Origin: Myxococcota bacterium
GTDB taxonomy: Bacteria > Myxococcota_A > UBA9160 > UBA4427
Reading direction: 5' to 3'
DNA: 43,368 nucleotides
Assembly: GCA_029941885.1 (NCBI GenBank)
Contig: JAPYTP010000014.1
Location: forward strand, 1-43,368
A model generated the notes under the pieces. It ran no database searches, was not told where the DNA came from, and saw only the letters and a list, made by a program, of their open reading frames with translations. Positions 8,640-17,452 of the stretch are shown here, in pieces. Numbering within the stretch: position 1 is the first letter of the stretch; each line of letters begins with the position of its first letter. The translations under genes were made by a program, and so were the position numbers.

Positions 8640-9455
8640 ATGGGTTCGCTCGACGGCAAGACTGCGATCGTGACCGGAGCCAGTCGCGGTATCGGAAAGG
8701 GCTGTGCACTCGAACTCGGCGCCGCGGGTGCGACCGTTTACGTGACTGGCCGTACGTTGAAGGAAGGCTCGGGTCCGCTCGCAGGAAGTCTGGAGACGAC
8801 GATCGCTGAGATCGAAGCTCTCGGGGGTAGGGGTGTGGCGGTGATCTGCGACCACGCCGATGACGGACAAGTGGAGGCCTTGTTCGAGCGCGTATCCAGG
8901 GAATCCGGCGAGCTCGACGTGTTAGTCAATAATGCTTTTCGTATTCCGCCGCGAGTCGACCCGAAGATCCCATTCTGGGAGACACCACTCACGGATTGGG
9001 ACGCAATGATCGATGTTGGAACTCGTTCTTCCTACGTGGGAACCCATCGCGCGGCGCGGATGATGGTCCCCCGAGGCCGCGGCCTGATTGTCAACATCAG
9101 CTCGGCGGGCGCGATCCGCTTTTTTCATCATCTGGTGTATGGCGTCGGCAAGGCTGCACTCGATCGAATTACGAAGGAGGCGGCTCGACCGCTCGCAGAG
9201 CATGGCATCGCCATCGTCTCGCTGTGGCCCAACATTGTGAGGACCGAGCGGGTGCTGAATCTGCCGGGTTTTGATCTTGCCGGCGCCGAGTCGCTACGTT
9301 TCACGGGTCGGGCGGTGGTGGCCCTCGCGGAGGATCCCGAGGTTACTCGGCACAGCGGACGGGCCGTGACATCACGCGGGATTGCCGACGCATACGGCTT
9401 TAGAGACGTGGACGGGAGCCTGCCCGACGATTCGCCGTGGCAGCCGATCGGTTAA
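8640..9455 (+). CDS. Short-chain dehydrogenase/reductase, DHRS1-like
   Basis: A 271-residue classical SDR. The nucleotide-binding motif TGASRGIG is at residues 12-19, NNAF (the NNAG position) at 97-100, catalytic Ser at 154-155 (VNISSAG), and Tyr167/Lys171 in YGVGK. The insertion after the second strand (RTLKEGSGPLAG) and the tail resemble the DHRS1 subgroup, whose vertebrate member reduces steroids and carbonyl compounds with NADPH; this is remembered similarity, not a search. The absence of an acidic residue after strand 2 and the presence of Arg there (TGRTLKEG) favour NADPH. It stands alone on the plus strand, convergent with the next SDR (36-bp gap). Confidence 0.9.
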   Translation: MGSLDGKTAIVTGASRGIGKGCALELGAAGATVYVTGRTLKEGSGPLAGSLETTIAEIEALGGRGVAVICDHADDGQVEALFERVSRESGELDVLVNNAFRIPPRVDPKIPFWETPLTDWDAMIDVGTRSSYVGTHRAARMMVPRGRGLIVNISSAGAIRFFHHLVYGVGKAALDRITKEAARPLAEHGIAIVSLWPNIVRTERVLNLPGFDLAGAESLRFTGRAVVALAEDPEVTRHSGRAVTSRGIADAYGFRDVDGSLPDDSPWQPIG

Positions 9456-9490
9456 TCGGCACCGGTCTGCACTTCTGCTCTCGCTCGGGC

Positions 9491-10369
9491 TCACTCGTTC
9501 GAAGAGGGTGTCTCGGTGCCTGGAGGCGCAGTGAACGTCGCGCCTGCGCTTGGAGGAACGCCCGCCTCAATTCCGGTGAGGCGCTGGTGGGCCGACTCTA
9601 CGGTACTCGGATCGGTAAAGATGTAGAACCGCCCAGACTCGACACTGGTGAGGGCAATCTCCGCTGCCTCAGGACCCGACAATCCGGAACTCTCGCGTAG
9701 CATCTTCTCGACCACCTCTTGCTCTGTTGATCGAGGACGCTCGACTCCAAGCGGTGCAGGTCGATTGCGCGACGCGTCTCGGATGCGGGTGTTCACCAGC
9801 CCAGGACAGAAGACGGAGACACCCACCTGCGAATCTGCTCCTTTGAGATCGTGATACATCGTCTCCGATAACGACAGGATGGCGTGTTTCGTCAGCTTGT
9901 AGATGGCCAGACCCGGGCCGGAGATCAGGCCTGCACTGGACGACGTATTCAATATGTGGGACTTCGCTGTCTGCTCCATCATGCGCGGCAAGAAGGCTTG
10001 CAGTCCGTGGATCACGCCCCACATATTGACTCCGGTGACCCACTCCCAGTCGGCCAGCGAGAATTCCCAGACGGGACGCGAGACCGTCAGGTTTACGCCG
10101 GCGTTGTTACACAGGAGATCGACCGAGCCGAATTCGTCGAATGCCGCGGTAGCGAGCGCCTCGACTTCGGCTGCCTGCCTAACGTCTGTGGGAAAGGCCA
10201 ACGCGGTCGCGCCGTTCTCAGACAATTGCGTCCGGGCATCCCGAAGCGCAGATTCTTCTACATCTGCCAGCACCAGATTCATCCCTCGGCTCGCAGCTTG
10301 CTTCGCTAGACCGAAGCCGATCCCACTGGCTGCACCGGTGATGACCGCGACCTTTCCATCGAGCCTCAA
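9491..10369 (-). CDS. Short-chain dehydrogenase/reductase
   Basis: A 292-residue classical SDR from the TTG at 10369, chosen because it gives the usual start (M)RLDGKVAVITG and has GGGAG upstream; the frame is open further upstream, but that extension overlaps the acyl-CoA synthetase and looks like nothing. TGAASGIG lies at 11-18, NNAG at 88-91, Ser143-145, and Tyr157/Lys161 in YKLTK. Asp at the end of strand 2 (VLADVEE) suggests NAD(H). The subgroup often oxidises hydroxy-acyl or steroid-like substrates. It begins 13 bp after the stop of the acyl-CoA synthetase, so the two are very likely co-transcribed. Confidence 0.9.
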   Translation of the reverse strand: MRLDGKVAVITGAASGIGFGLAKQAASRGMNLVLADVEESALRDARTQLSENGATALAFPTDVRQAAEVEALATAAFDEFGSVDLLCNNAGVNLTVSRPVWEFSLADWEWVTGVNMWGVIHGLQAFLPRMMEQTAKSHILNTSSSAGLISGPGLAIYKLTKHAILSLSETMYHDLKGADSQVGVSVFCPGLVNTRIRDASRNRPAPLGVERPRSTEQEVVEKMLRESSGLSGPEAAEIALTSVESGRFYIFTDPSTVESAHQRLTGIEAGVPPSAGATFTAPPGTETPSSNE

Positions 10370-10382
10370 GACTGTACTCCCT

Positions 10383-12041
10383 TCATCTGCTCGCGTGCTC
10401 CTCCACTCGACCGGCGGTCGAAGTTCGGTCTCCGCGCATGCGCTCTTCGAGCACATTCTTCAGCCCGGGCTTGTCGATCTTGCCGCTGGCCGTATAGGGA
10501 AGGGACCCCTCTGAGAACAGGGCTAGTAGCTTGGGCAGCTTGAATGCAGAAAGCTGAGACTTGAGGCGTCCTCTTAGTTCCTCCGTGGAAAGCTTCTGGT
10601 CGGGTTTGAGGACCACCGCCGCGGCGACGATCTCACCCAGGTCGGAATCCGGGAGACCCGTTACATAGGCCTCGAGAACCTCCGGACATTTCAAGAGCAA
10701 CGCCTCGATCTCGCTGGGCGCGACATTCGCCCCTCCGGTCTTGATCATGTCGCCGAGCCGACCAGTGAAGTAGAGGCTGCCGTTTCTCAAGTAGCCACCG
10801 TCGCCGGTGTGGTAGTAGCCATCCTGGTCAAAGGTTTCTTCGCGCTCCTTCTTGTACAACCCCTGCATGAGACTCCAGCCGCGGACACAGATCTCTCCCT
10901 CGTGTCCTTCGGGTAGAGACTCGCCGGTTTCGGGGTCCACAATCTTGTGCTCGAGGCCGTGGAGGGGGATGCCGAAGCTGCCTCGCAGATTCTCAGGCAG
11001 ATCCTTCGTAATGTCTCCGAAAGTGTGTGGCCCACAGGTTTCGGTCATGCCGAAGGGTTGGGCGACGAGTCCCGGATCTCGCTCGGGGTGGGGCTGCAAT
11101 GCGTTCCGGGTCTCGCCGCTTCGAACGCTCGAAAGATCACGGCGAGAAAAGTCCGGGTGTTCCTGCAATGCCTTGACGAAGTGGGGCCAGGCGGTGGAGA
11201 TGGTTATGCGTTCTCGTTCCAATACTTCGAGTGTTCGGCTGGCCTCGAAGGGGCCGTCGAACACGGAAGTCGCACCGACGTGCATGTTGCCTAATAGGCC
11301 GAAGGCAAATCCACCGATCCAGAATAGAGGCATCGGCAGCCAGACCCGATCGCTCTCCCGAAGACCGCGGAGCGTCGCGAGCTCTCGCGAGTGACGCAGA
11401 ACCGAACTGTGAGAGTGGAGGACTCCTTTGGGATCCGCCGTGCTCCCGGAGGTGTAGACGATCACGAGCGAATCCGAGGGTGTGACGGCACTTTCGATCG
11501 ACGCGAGGAAGTCGTCATCGACGGTCGATGATTCTCCCAGTGCTTCGAGTTCGGCGGCCGGTCGTGTCCAGCTGCGATCACTGTCCCCCCACGCGAATAT
11601 CTGTCGAAGGTGTGGAACGTCCGTCATGAACAACGGATTGTTTCCCGAGTCCCCGATCGTTGGAAAAGCTTCTTCGAGGCCCGCCAGGTAGTCGTTTCCC
11701 AGATAGTGATCCACCGTGAGCAGCGTATGGACATCGGCGTGCCGGAGGGTCCATGCGAGTTCTCTCGGTTTGTAGAAGGTGTTGAGTGCAACCGTGATGG
11801 CGCCGATTCGTGCGGCTGCAAAGAAGGCTGTGGCCCAATCCGGTCCGTTCGGGAAAAGCACCCCCACCCGTGTTCCCTTGCCCACGCCCGCACGAAGCAG
11901 GCCTCCCGCCAGTCGTGCGGAAGCCTCGTCGATCGACTCGAAGCTCTCGCGCCGGTCGCCGAGCACGATGGCTTCTTTTGACCCGTACTGCCTGGCACGG
12001 TTCCGAAGAAGCGGTGGGATCGAGGCTTCCGGTTTCGTCAT
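10383..12041 (-). CDS. Acyl-CoA synthetase / AMP-dependent ligase
   Basis: A 552-residue member of the ANL (adenylate-forming) superfamily. The phosphate loop YTSGSTADPKGV lies at 196-207, the adenine motif FGMTET at 330-335, the ribose-binding Asp414 in YYHTGDGG, and the conserved catalytic Lys521 in ASGKIDKPGL. It activates a carboxylic acid to acyl-AMP and then acyl-CoA; the substrate cannot be read from sequence. ATG 12041 is chosen because it opens with the typical short N-terminus and follows CGGAG; upstream extension in the same frame overlaps the LysR remnant. It leads an operon with the SDR at 9491-10369, and the broken LysR gene lies 16 bp upstream in the same direction. Confidence 0.93.
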   Translation of the reverse strand: MTKPEASIPPLLRNRARQYGSKEAIVLGDRRESFESIDEASARLAGGLLRAGVGKGTRVGVLFPNGPDWATAFFAAARIGAITVALNTFYKPRELAWTLRHADVHTLLTVDHYLGNDYLAGLEEAFPTIGDSGNNPLFMTDVPHLRQIFAWGDSDRSWTRPAAELEALGESSTVDDDFLASIESAVTPSDSLVIVYTSGSTADPKGVLHSHSSVLRHSRELATLRGLRESDRVWLPMPLFWIGGFAFGLLGNMHVGATSVFDGPFEASRTLEVLERERITISTAWPHFVKALQEHPDFSRRDLSSVRSGETRNALQPHPERDPGLVAQPFGMTETCGPHTFGDITKDLPENLRGSFGIPLHGLEHKIVDPETGESLPEGHEGEICVRGWSLMQGLYKKEREETFDQDGYYHTGDGGYLRNGSLYFTGRLGDMIKTGGANVAPSEIEALLLKCPEVLEAYVTGLPDSDLGEIVAAAVVLKPDQKLSTEELRGRLKSQLSAFKLPKLLALFSEGSLPYTASGKIDKPGLKNVLEERMRGDRTSTAGRVEEHASR

Positions 12042-12057
12042 CACATCTCCGACAGTT

Positions 12058-12790
12058 CTACATGGCTGCTCGACGGAGTGACGAGGGCGTCCTCCGTCGG
12101 CAGGTTTCCTTGACGACTTCGCGTAGCCATTCGTGCGCGGGGTCGTAGTGTGTCCGTTCGTGCCAGACCAGAAAGACCGAAGTCGCGGCGATCGGAAGGG
12201 GCGGCGGGTAGCGCTCGATCGGGAAGTCGCTCCCCAGCAGATTGAGTAGCGTTTCGGGTACGGTCGCGACGAGGTCGCTCTGTGCGATGACCCAGGGCAC
12301 CGGGAGCCGCGATGGAAGGACGAGTGCAAGTCGTAGTTTGAGGGAATGCTTCGTGAAGACGCCCGCGAGATCGGGCTCGATCGATCCGTCGCCGTTGCAC
12401 AGCCACGTGTCCCAGTTGAGAGAACACCTCTGTCGAGAGCGACTTCTCGAGCTTCGGGTGGCCGGCGCGAACGATGGATACATACGTGATGTCGAAGACC
12501 GGTTCTGCGTGGAATCCCTCGGGCAGCTCCTGGCCGACCGTCTGGTGAACTGGAGCCAGGAGCTGTTCCGCTCGCGGTGTCGGCACCATGCCCCGGGACG
12601 TGCGGAGCAGGAGCGGATCACCCAACAGTTCCCGCAACCTCTTCAATGCATGGCTTACCGCCGACTGCGATAGTCCGATCCGTTGCGCCGCGCGGGTCAC
12701 GCTCAGTTCCTGAAGCAACGCGTCGAGAACAACGAGGAGATTCAGGTCGATCTCAGAGAGATCTTGATGCGCAATATGCATACTGTTCAT
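12058..12790 (-). pseudogene. LysR-type regulator with internal deletion and frameshift
   Basis: The N-terminal winged HTH is intact (DLNLLVVLDALLQELSVTRA, then SQSAVSHALKRLRELLGDPL). At about residue 87 (near 12530) the linker helix ends and the text jumps directly to ELPEGFHAEPVFDITYVSIV, a motif that normally occurs some 80 residues later, so most of effector subdomain 1 is gone. Near 12390 the frame shifts, and the C-terminal half continues in another frame (GDGSIEPDLAGVF, PWVIAQSDLVATVPETLLNL, HERTHYDPAHEWLRE). The total is about 245 codons, against around 300 for the family. Ordinarily such a regulator would control its neighbours, here the acyl-CoA synthetase and SDR. A DNA-binding fragment without sensor could still be made. 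Confidence 0.85.
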
Positions 12791-12881
12791 ATTATGATAA
12801 GGGGTGAATGAACACTACCATTTCGATAGGATTCCAGGATGATTTACGAGTAGGCCAAGGAGCAGGATTCTGGCTACGTCG

Positions 12882-13355
12882 ATGACGCCCGAAGAAATCA
12901 GAGAGTTCCTGGCGGACCAACGCACCTTGATTCTCGCGTCCACGCGACGCGAAGGCACGCCCGTCATGCACGCACTGTGGTTCACCTACCTCGACGACGC
13001 CGTCTACTTCAACATTCAAGCGACGAGCTTCAAGTACAAGAACATTCAGCGCGACAACCGGGTGTGCTGTCTGGTCGAAGTGGGCGAAGGGTATTTCGAT
13101 CTAAGGGGCACGATGATCGAAGGGCGCGCGACACTCGTGGACGACCCGGACGAGCGCGGCCGGGTTCAGGCCGCTGCGGATGCCAAGAACGACAGGATCG
13201 GAAGCGGCCTGGACGAGATGCCCGGATACTTCTCAAAGAACCGAAGCCAGAGGCTCGAACGCGGCGACCGGTTGATGATCAAGGTTCCGCTCGAGCGGGT
13301 TCGCAGCTGGAATTTTAGCAAGGTCCGAGAGCACTATCAGAAAGCGTCGTCCTGA
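12882..13355 (+). CDS. PPOX-class flavin/F420-dependent protein
   Basis: A small (157-residue) split-barrel protein of the pyridoxamine-phosphate-oxidase-like superfamily. The pattern EIREFLADQRTLILASTRRE, then PVMHALWFTYLDDAVYF and NRVCCLVEVGE is typical of the F420/FMN-binding group, which reduces or oxidises small substrates. Start choice is uncertain. The ATG at 12882 has no close ribosome site, while AAGGAG at 12857-12862 is 7 bases before a CTG at 12870 that would add MATS, the commonest beginning in this family. It heads a plus-strand operon with the luciferase-like monooxygenase (57-bp gap). Cofactor choice between FMN and F420 cannot be decided here. Confidence 0.8.
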   Translation: MTPEEIREFLADQRTLILASTRREGTPVMHALWFTYLDDAVYFNIQATSFKYKNIQRDNRVCCLVEVGEGYFDLRGTMIEGRATLVDDPDERGRVQAAADAKNDRIGSGLDEMPGYFSKNRSQRLERGDRLMIKVPLERVRSWNFSKVREHYQKASS

Positions 13356-13412
13356 ATCCAGCCTCGGCGAACTCAACTTCACTGGCCCACCTTCCCATCA
13401 AAAGGAACGAAC

Positions 13413-14510
13413 GTGCGATTTGGCATCTTCTTCGAAATCGGCGTGCCGCGGCCTTTTGTGGACGATATCGAGTACAAGGTCTTCCACAACGCATTGGAAC
13501 AGGCACGCCTGGCCGACGAGCTGGGCTTCGATTCCGTTTGGGCGGTAGAACACCATTTCCTCGAAGAGTACTCTCACAGCTCGGCGCCCGACCTCCTGCT
13601 GACGGCGATCGCGGCGCAGACCGAGAGGATCCGAGTCGGCCACGGCGCAGTCGTTTGCGTACCCGAGATCAATCATCCGATTCGAGTGGCGGAGCGAGCG
13701 GCGGTGCTCGACATCTTGTCGGGCGGCCGCCTCGAGTTAGGAACGGCCCGCTCTTCCACCTGGACGGAAGTCGGCGGCTTCGAGGTCGATCCCGACACGA
13801 CCAAGAAGACGTGGGACGAATACGTGCGGGTGCTCCCCAAGATGTGGACGGAGGAGTACCTCTCGTGGGACGGCGTGTGCTTCTCGATGCCCGAGCGCTC
13901 GATTCTTCCGAAGCCGATCCAGAGACCGCATCCTCCGCTCTGGGTCACGGTGACGAGCCCCGGAACGGAACTCGATGCCGCCGAGCGAGGAATTGGCTGC
14001 CTTGGGGTCGCGTCGGCGGGATACGCCGAGCAGGAGCGGAGAACGCTCGAGTATCACCGTCGCATCCAGAATTGCAATCCGGTCAGCAGTGTCGTGAACG
14101 ACAACGTCTCGACGCTCAATTTCCTGTACTGCCATCCCGACGCGGATCTCGCTCGGCGGCGAGGGCTCGAGATGCAGGGGCGTTTCGGAGTCGAGAATTC
14201 CAATCTGCTGTTCACTCGAGAAGCCTTTCCCTCCAACGCCTATCAGTCTCTCGGTAATCTCGCTCCCAAGCCGGCAAAGCGCGAGACGGGAAAGGCCGCT
14301 GATGGGCCGCCGGTCCCGGAGGGCACGTGTGTCGGAGACCCCGACGAGATCATCGATGCCGTCAAGCACTGGGAGTCCATTGGCGTCGATGGCATCAACT
14401 TCATGGTGAATGGATGTGAGGTCCTGGAGCAGAAGGAGGTCCTCGAGAGCATGAGGCTCTTCGCCCGGGAAGTGATGCCCCACTTCATCGAACAGAAGGG
14501 GCAAGGCTGA
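13413..14510 (+). CDS. Luciferase-like (LLM class) flavin-dependent monooxygenase
   Basis: A 365-residue TIM-barrel protein of the bacterial luciferase family. It starts at a GTG preceded by AAAGGA and reads MRFGIFFEIGVPRP. Family features are visible: ARLADELGFDSVWAVEHHF near residues 30-48, the TERIRVGHGAVV segment, AERAAVLDILSGGRLELGTA, and the C-terminal CVGDPDEIIDAVKHWESIGV. These enzymes oxidise substrates with reduced FMN (or F420) and oxygen. The upstream PPOX-type protein could supply or process the cofactor. The stop codon is separated from the next ATG by one base, so the two are translationally coupled. The substrate is unknown; the operon suggests a ketone or keto acid pathway. 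Confidence 0.92.
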   Translation: MRFGIFFEIGVPRPFVDDIEYKVFHNALEQARLADELGFDSVWAVEHHFLEEYSHSSAPDLLLTAIAAQTERIRVGHGAVVCVPEINHPIRVAERAAVLDILSGGRLELGTARSSTWTEVGGFEVDPDTTKKTWDEYVRVLPKMWTEEYLSWDGVCFSMPERSILPKPIQRPHPPLWVTVTSPGTELDAAERGIGCLGVASAGYAEQERRTLEYHRRIQNCNPVSSVVNDNVSTLNFLYCHPDADLARRRGLEMQGRFGVENSNLLFTREAFPSNAYQSLGNLAPKPAKRETGKAADGPPVPEGTCVGDPDEIIDAVKHWESIGVDGINFMVNGCEVLEQKEVLESMRLFAREVMPHFIEQKGQG

Positions 14511-14511
14511 A

Positions 14512-15249
14512 ATGCTATTCGGAATCGGCAGTATTGACGCGATCGAGAAGCGCGCGCCACGTGTCGGGTCACTCGACACCGAGCCCTTGACGTTGGCTGG
14601 GATCGAATTGCTGCGCGTGACTTTCGAGATCGAGCGGCGCGATATCGAGACCCTCTTTCCGCCCGCGCTCCAGGCGACGCTTCCGCCTCTCGTCACCTGG
14701 TCGGTGACCCGCTGCGAAGAGGGTCCCCTCGGCCCATTTTGCCTCGCCGAAACCCAGCTGAGCTGTCGCAGTGGTGCCCGTTCGCGAACCTATCTGCTAG
14801 GCGGGGTGATCAACAGCGAGAGGGCGGGGGAGGCGCTCTCCTCGCGCTGGGGCTTTGATCCTCGGGTAGGTGATGTCCAGCTCTTCCGGGGTTTTGACAG
14901 GGCTGACGCGAGCGTGCTCGTCGAAGGCCGGAAGGTGCTCGAAATCTCGATGCGCGACCCGGTTCCTCTCGGCCAAACAGCGATCCACTTCGCCACGAGG
15001 GTGCACCCCGCACACACCCCGAACGGCTTACGACTGCTGCAAGTGGACGCGAGCTATCGCGTGCATCGCAGCGAACGAGGCCGTGCGTTCGTGGACAGTT
15101 TCAGTGCCGAAGAATGGAACGAGCCGCGTGTTCGGCCCACGAGGCAGGTTGCCGCCACCTACACATCCGCAGATCTCACGCTGGAGCGACTCCGTTTCAT
15201 GGGGAGGCCAGAGGTCAACGCGTTCGCGGGAACCGAGTCGGTGAGTTGA
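14512..15249 (+). CDS. Acetoacetate-decarboxylase-like protein
   Basis: 245 residues with the layout of the ADC family: LRVTFEIERRDIETLFPPAL (the P..L.P..L region), then GPFCLAETQLSCRSGARSR and a WGFDPRVGDVQLFRG core. In true acetoacetate decarboxylase a lysine forms the Schiff base in a G(Y/F)PK(K) context; by eye the aligned residues here are Arg118-Val119 within WGFDPRVG, so the catalytic lysine appears to be missing. Proteins of this fold without the lysine may be hydratases, aldolases or binding proteins. It is coupled to the LLM gene (1-base gap) and followed 63 bp later by a beta-keto acid cleavage enzyme. Family assignment is from pattern memory, and function is open. Confidence 0.65.
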   Translation: MLFGIGSIDAIEKRAPRVGSLDTEPLTLAGIELLRVTFEIERRDIETLFPPALQATLPPLVTWSVTRCEEGPLGPFCLAETQLSCRSGARSRTYLLGGVINSERAGEALSSRWGFDPRVGDVQLFRGFDRADASVLVEGRKVLEISMRDPVPLGQTAIHFATRVHPAHTPNGLRLLQVDASYRVHRSERGRAFVDSFSAEEWNEPRVRPTRQVAATYTSADLTLERLRFMGRPEVNAFAGTESVS

Positions 15250-15312
15250 ACATTCTCGAGGCGCTCCGTCGCGGATCGACGATAGTGGATCCGTGCTGGA
15301 GGGCGGTCCCAA

Positions 15313-16281
15313 ATGACTGATATGAAGCCAGTGATCATCGAGGTCGGACTGAACGAGGCCACCACACGGGAAGAAAATTCCCATGTGCCGATCACGCCAG
15401 AGGAGATTGCCGACGACATCATCGCGTGCTCGGAGGCGGGCGCAGCCATCATTCATTTCCACGCGCGCGATCGCACAACCGGGGATCAGAAGACCTGCGA
15501 CGCGGCGCTCTACCGAGAGGCGATGTTGCTCGTGCGGAAGGCCGGCTGCGATTGCCTCATGTATCCCACTTACGCACCGTTTCTCTCCGGTCGGGTGGAT
15601 CCCGTCGAGGAGAGGTTCGGCCACGTTCTATCGCTGGCGGACGATCCGGAGATCGCCCTGCGGATCGGGCCGCTGGATATGGGATCCTTGAATCTCGTCA
15701 TGGCGGCGAGGGGAGAACTCCTGCCCGGCTCAGATTCGATGCCCCTCGAGTTCAGTGTCTACGAAAATCCGGTCCCGTTGCTGCGAAGGATGCTAGAAGA
15801 GTACGACTCGCGCGGATTGATCTCGATGCTGGCCGTCTTCGAGCCGGGGCATCTGCGACTCACGATGATCATGCTCGCCGCTGGCTTCGGTCGGCACGCG
15901 ACCTTGAAGTTTTTTCTCAGCGATCGTTGGATGCACGGCCCGCTGCCGGACCCGGAAGGTCTGGACTTCTATCTCCGGATGCTCGATCGGCTGCGGGGCG
16001 AGCGAGAAATCGAATGGGTTTGCGCGCCCAGCGGAATCGAGTCGCGAGCGGCCGTCGAGGAGCTCCTGCGACACGCGCTCCGACGTGACGGCCACGTCCG
16101 CGTCGGTGTGGGCGACTGCCCGCTCGCGGCGAGGGGACGGACGAACTCGCAGCTCGTTGCCGAAGTCGCCGTCATGGCTCGTGAGATGGGGCGTCAGCCG
16201 GCCAGTACGGCGGACGCTTTGCGACTGCTGACGGCTCGGTCGACGGATTCCGATGTAGGCGATGTCCCAGCCACGGAGTGA
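15313..16281 (+). CDS. Beta-keto acid cleavage enzyme (BKACE, DUF849)
   Basis: A 322-residue TIM-barrel protein. The N-terminus PVIIEVGLNEATTREENSHV and PITPEEIADDIIACSEAGAA leads to HFHARD at 48-53, whose two histidines correspond to the zinc ligands of the family. Later conserved segments include the GPLDMGSLNL, EFSVYENP and VRVGVGDCP regions. BKACE enzymes use zinc and acetyl-CoA to cleave a beta-keto acid into acetoacetate and a new CoA ester (for example Kce in lysine fermentation). GGAGGG 9 bases upstream of ATG 15313 sets the start. As the last gene of the operon it probably carries out the cleavage step. The usual family length is about 280-320 residues, so it is complete. Confidence 0.9.
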   Translation: MTDMKPVIIEVGLNEATTREENSHVPITPEEIADDIIACSEAGAAIIHFHARDRTTGDQKTCDAALYREAMLLVRKAGCDCLMYPTYAPFLSGRVDPVEERFGHVLSLADDPEIALRIGPLDMGSLNLVMAARGELLPGSDSMPLEFSVYENPVPLLRRMLEEYDSRGLISMLAVFEPGHLRLTMIMLAAGFGRHATLKFFLSDRWMHGPLPDPEGLDFYLRMLDRLRGEREIEWVCAPSGIESRAAVEELLRHALRRDGHVRVGVGDCPLAARGRTNSQLVAEVAVMAREMGRQPASTADALRLLTARSTDSDVGDVPATE

Positions 16282-16434
16282 ATGACAGGGCCGCCACCCG
16301 AAGACACGCCCTAGCGAGGAGTTCATTCCTCGAAAACAGGTCGCGGTTCCCGCGCAAGGCCCGGGTTGCCTGCCTCGAGGCCTACCTTGGAAAATGTCGA
16401 CCATCGACGATACCGAGAACAATGCGCCTCTTGC

Positions 16435-16800
16435 CTAACCGCTGGCTCTCGGCAGGTCGTCGATCGTGAAGATCGCCTCGATCTCTTCGATGAGGCCATC
16501 GCTCACTCGAAAACGCTCGGCCATTCGACAGGTGCCGCCGTGATCCAGGTCGATCTCGAAGAAGGCGACCGCCTGGTCGGATTCCTCCTCCACGATCCAG
16601 CGCACGGGGCCGATTCCGGTGATGACGTCCATCGCGCTCGCGCGCAGCCCCGCGCGGATCTCGTCCGGCGTGTCGCAGTCGGGATGGCCCTGTTCGAGGC
16701 GTCTCGCGTGCTCGGCGAAAGGAACATCGCCCGGCTCATGTGACACGATCGCCTCGATGTATTTCGTCGCCGCATCGATGATCTCGGTTCTGTTGCCCAT
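16435..16800 (-). CDS. SnoaL/NTF2-like fold protein
   Basis: 121 residues from ATG 16800, with GGGAG 8 bases upstream. The sequence has an NTF2-like alpha+beta pattern: an N-terminal helix (IIDAATKYIEAIVSHEPGDV), a D...GLRA turn, and strands ending in RFRVSDGLIEEIEAIFTIDD, which is typical of SnoaL-like polyketide-cyclase/ketosteroid-isomerase-like proteins. These proteins bind small hydrophobic molecules and sometimes isomerise or cyclise them. It is convergent with the BKACE gene and monocistronic as far as visible. The precise activity is unknown. Confidence 0.75.
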   Translation of the reverse strand: MGNRTEIIDAATKYIEAIVSHEPGDVPFAEHARRLEQGHPDCDTPDEIRAGLRASAMDVITGIGPVRWIVEEESDQAVAFFEIDLDHGGTCRMAERFRVSDGLIEEIEAIFTIDDLPRASG

Positions 16801-17452
16801 TCCGGATCTCCCGACATGCTCGCGGCGACTTTGCGCTGCGGCTCGTCCAACTCTTGATACGTCAATCTCGCCGGCGGGATCATTCTGATTGAGGCGACCG
16901 GCGGGCGCAACTCGTTCGAGGGCGCAATTGGTTTCCTCTTGGAAGGCTCTGTTGAGTTCTCTGGAGCCACGATATTCCCCACTTCGCCGACTCGGGGCTT
17001 CGTCAGTGATTCGATGGTGCTTCATCGGATGCGCGGCGCACGCCCCCGGCATGGAACTCGCGGATGCGATCGACACGATCCAGTCCAGCGTGTCCTTCCA
17101 GGGCGTGCAGAACGCCGCAGACGAGGATCACCGCGCCATTCACTCGCCCAAGATTACCGACGGCTTCTTTCTCACTGGATCGCACACCCCTTTGACCGAT
17201 GGGCAGAATCAGGGTGCGCTCAACAACTACTTCCCGGCGACTCGAATCAGGTCAGCGAAGAAACATCGACGAATAAGAGCATTGAGCCGCCGAGATCATT
17301 GTTCGGGAGCGGCGAGCTGCCGCCGACGTCGAGCTTACATCTCACGACTCGTGCGCGGGGCCGGATACGCCAAAGAGGGGACTTCATTGCCGCGGCCAGC
17401 GAACATCCTTTGGTGCACGATCGCTGAGTTTCGAGTGTAGTACCGTACCGCA
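16801..17452. other. Intergenic/decayed stretch without an intact gene
   Basis: No complete gene is recognised. A plus-strand frame from about 17052 starts MELADAIDTIQSS, which vaguely recalls the first helix of nitroreductases, but the sequence beyond is unrecognisable and the cysteines and flavin motifs are absent. The minus strand just upstream of the SnoaL-like gene must carry that gene's promoter. Confidence 0.35.

Noticed and set aside
17052-17260. Possible nitroreductase start (MELADAIDTI)
   Set aside because: Only about ten residues resemble the family; the flavin-binding and later motifs are absent in all frames.
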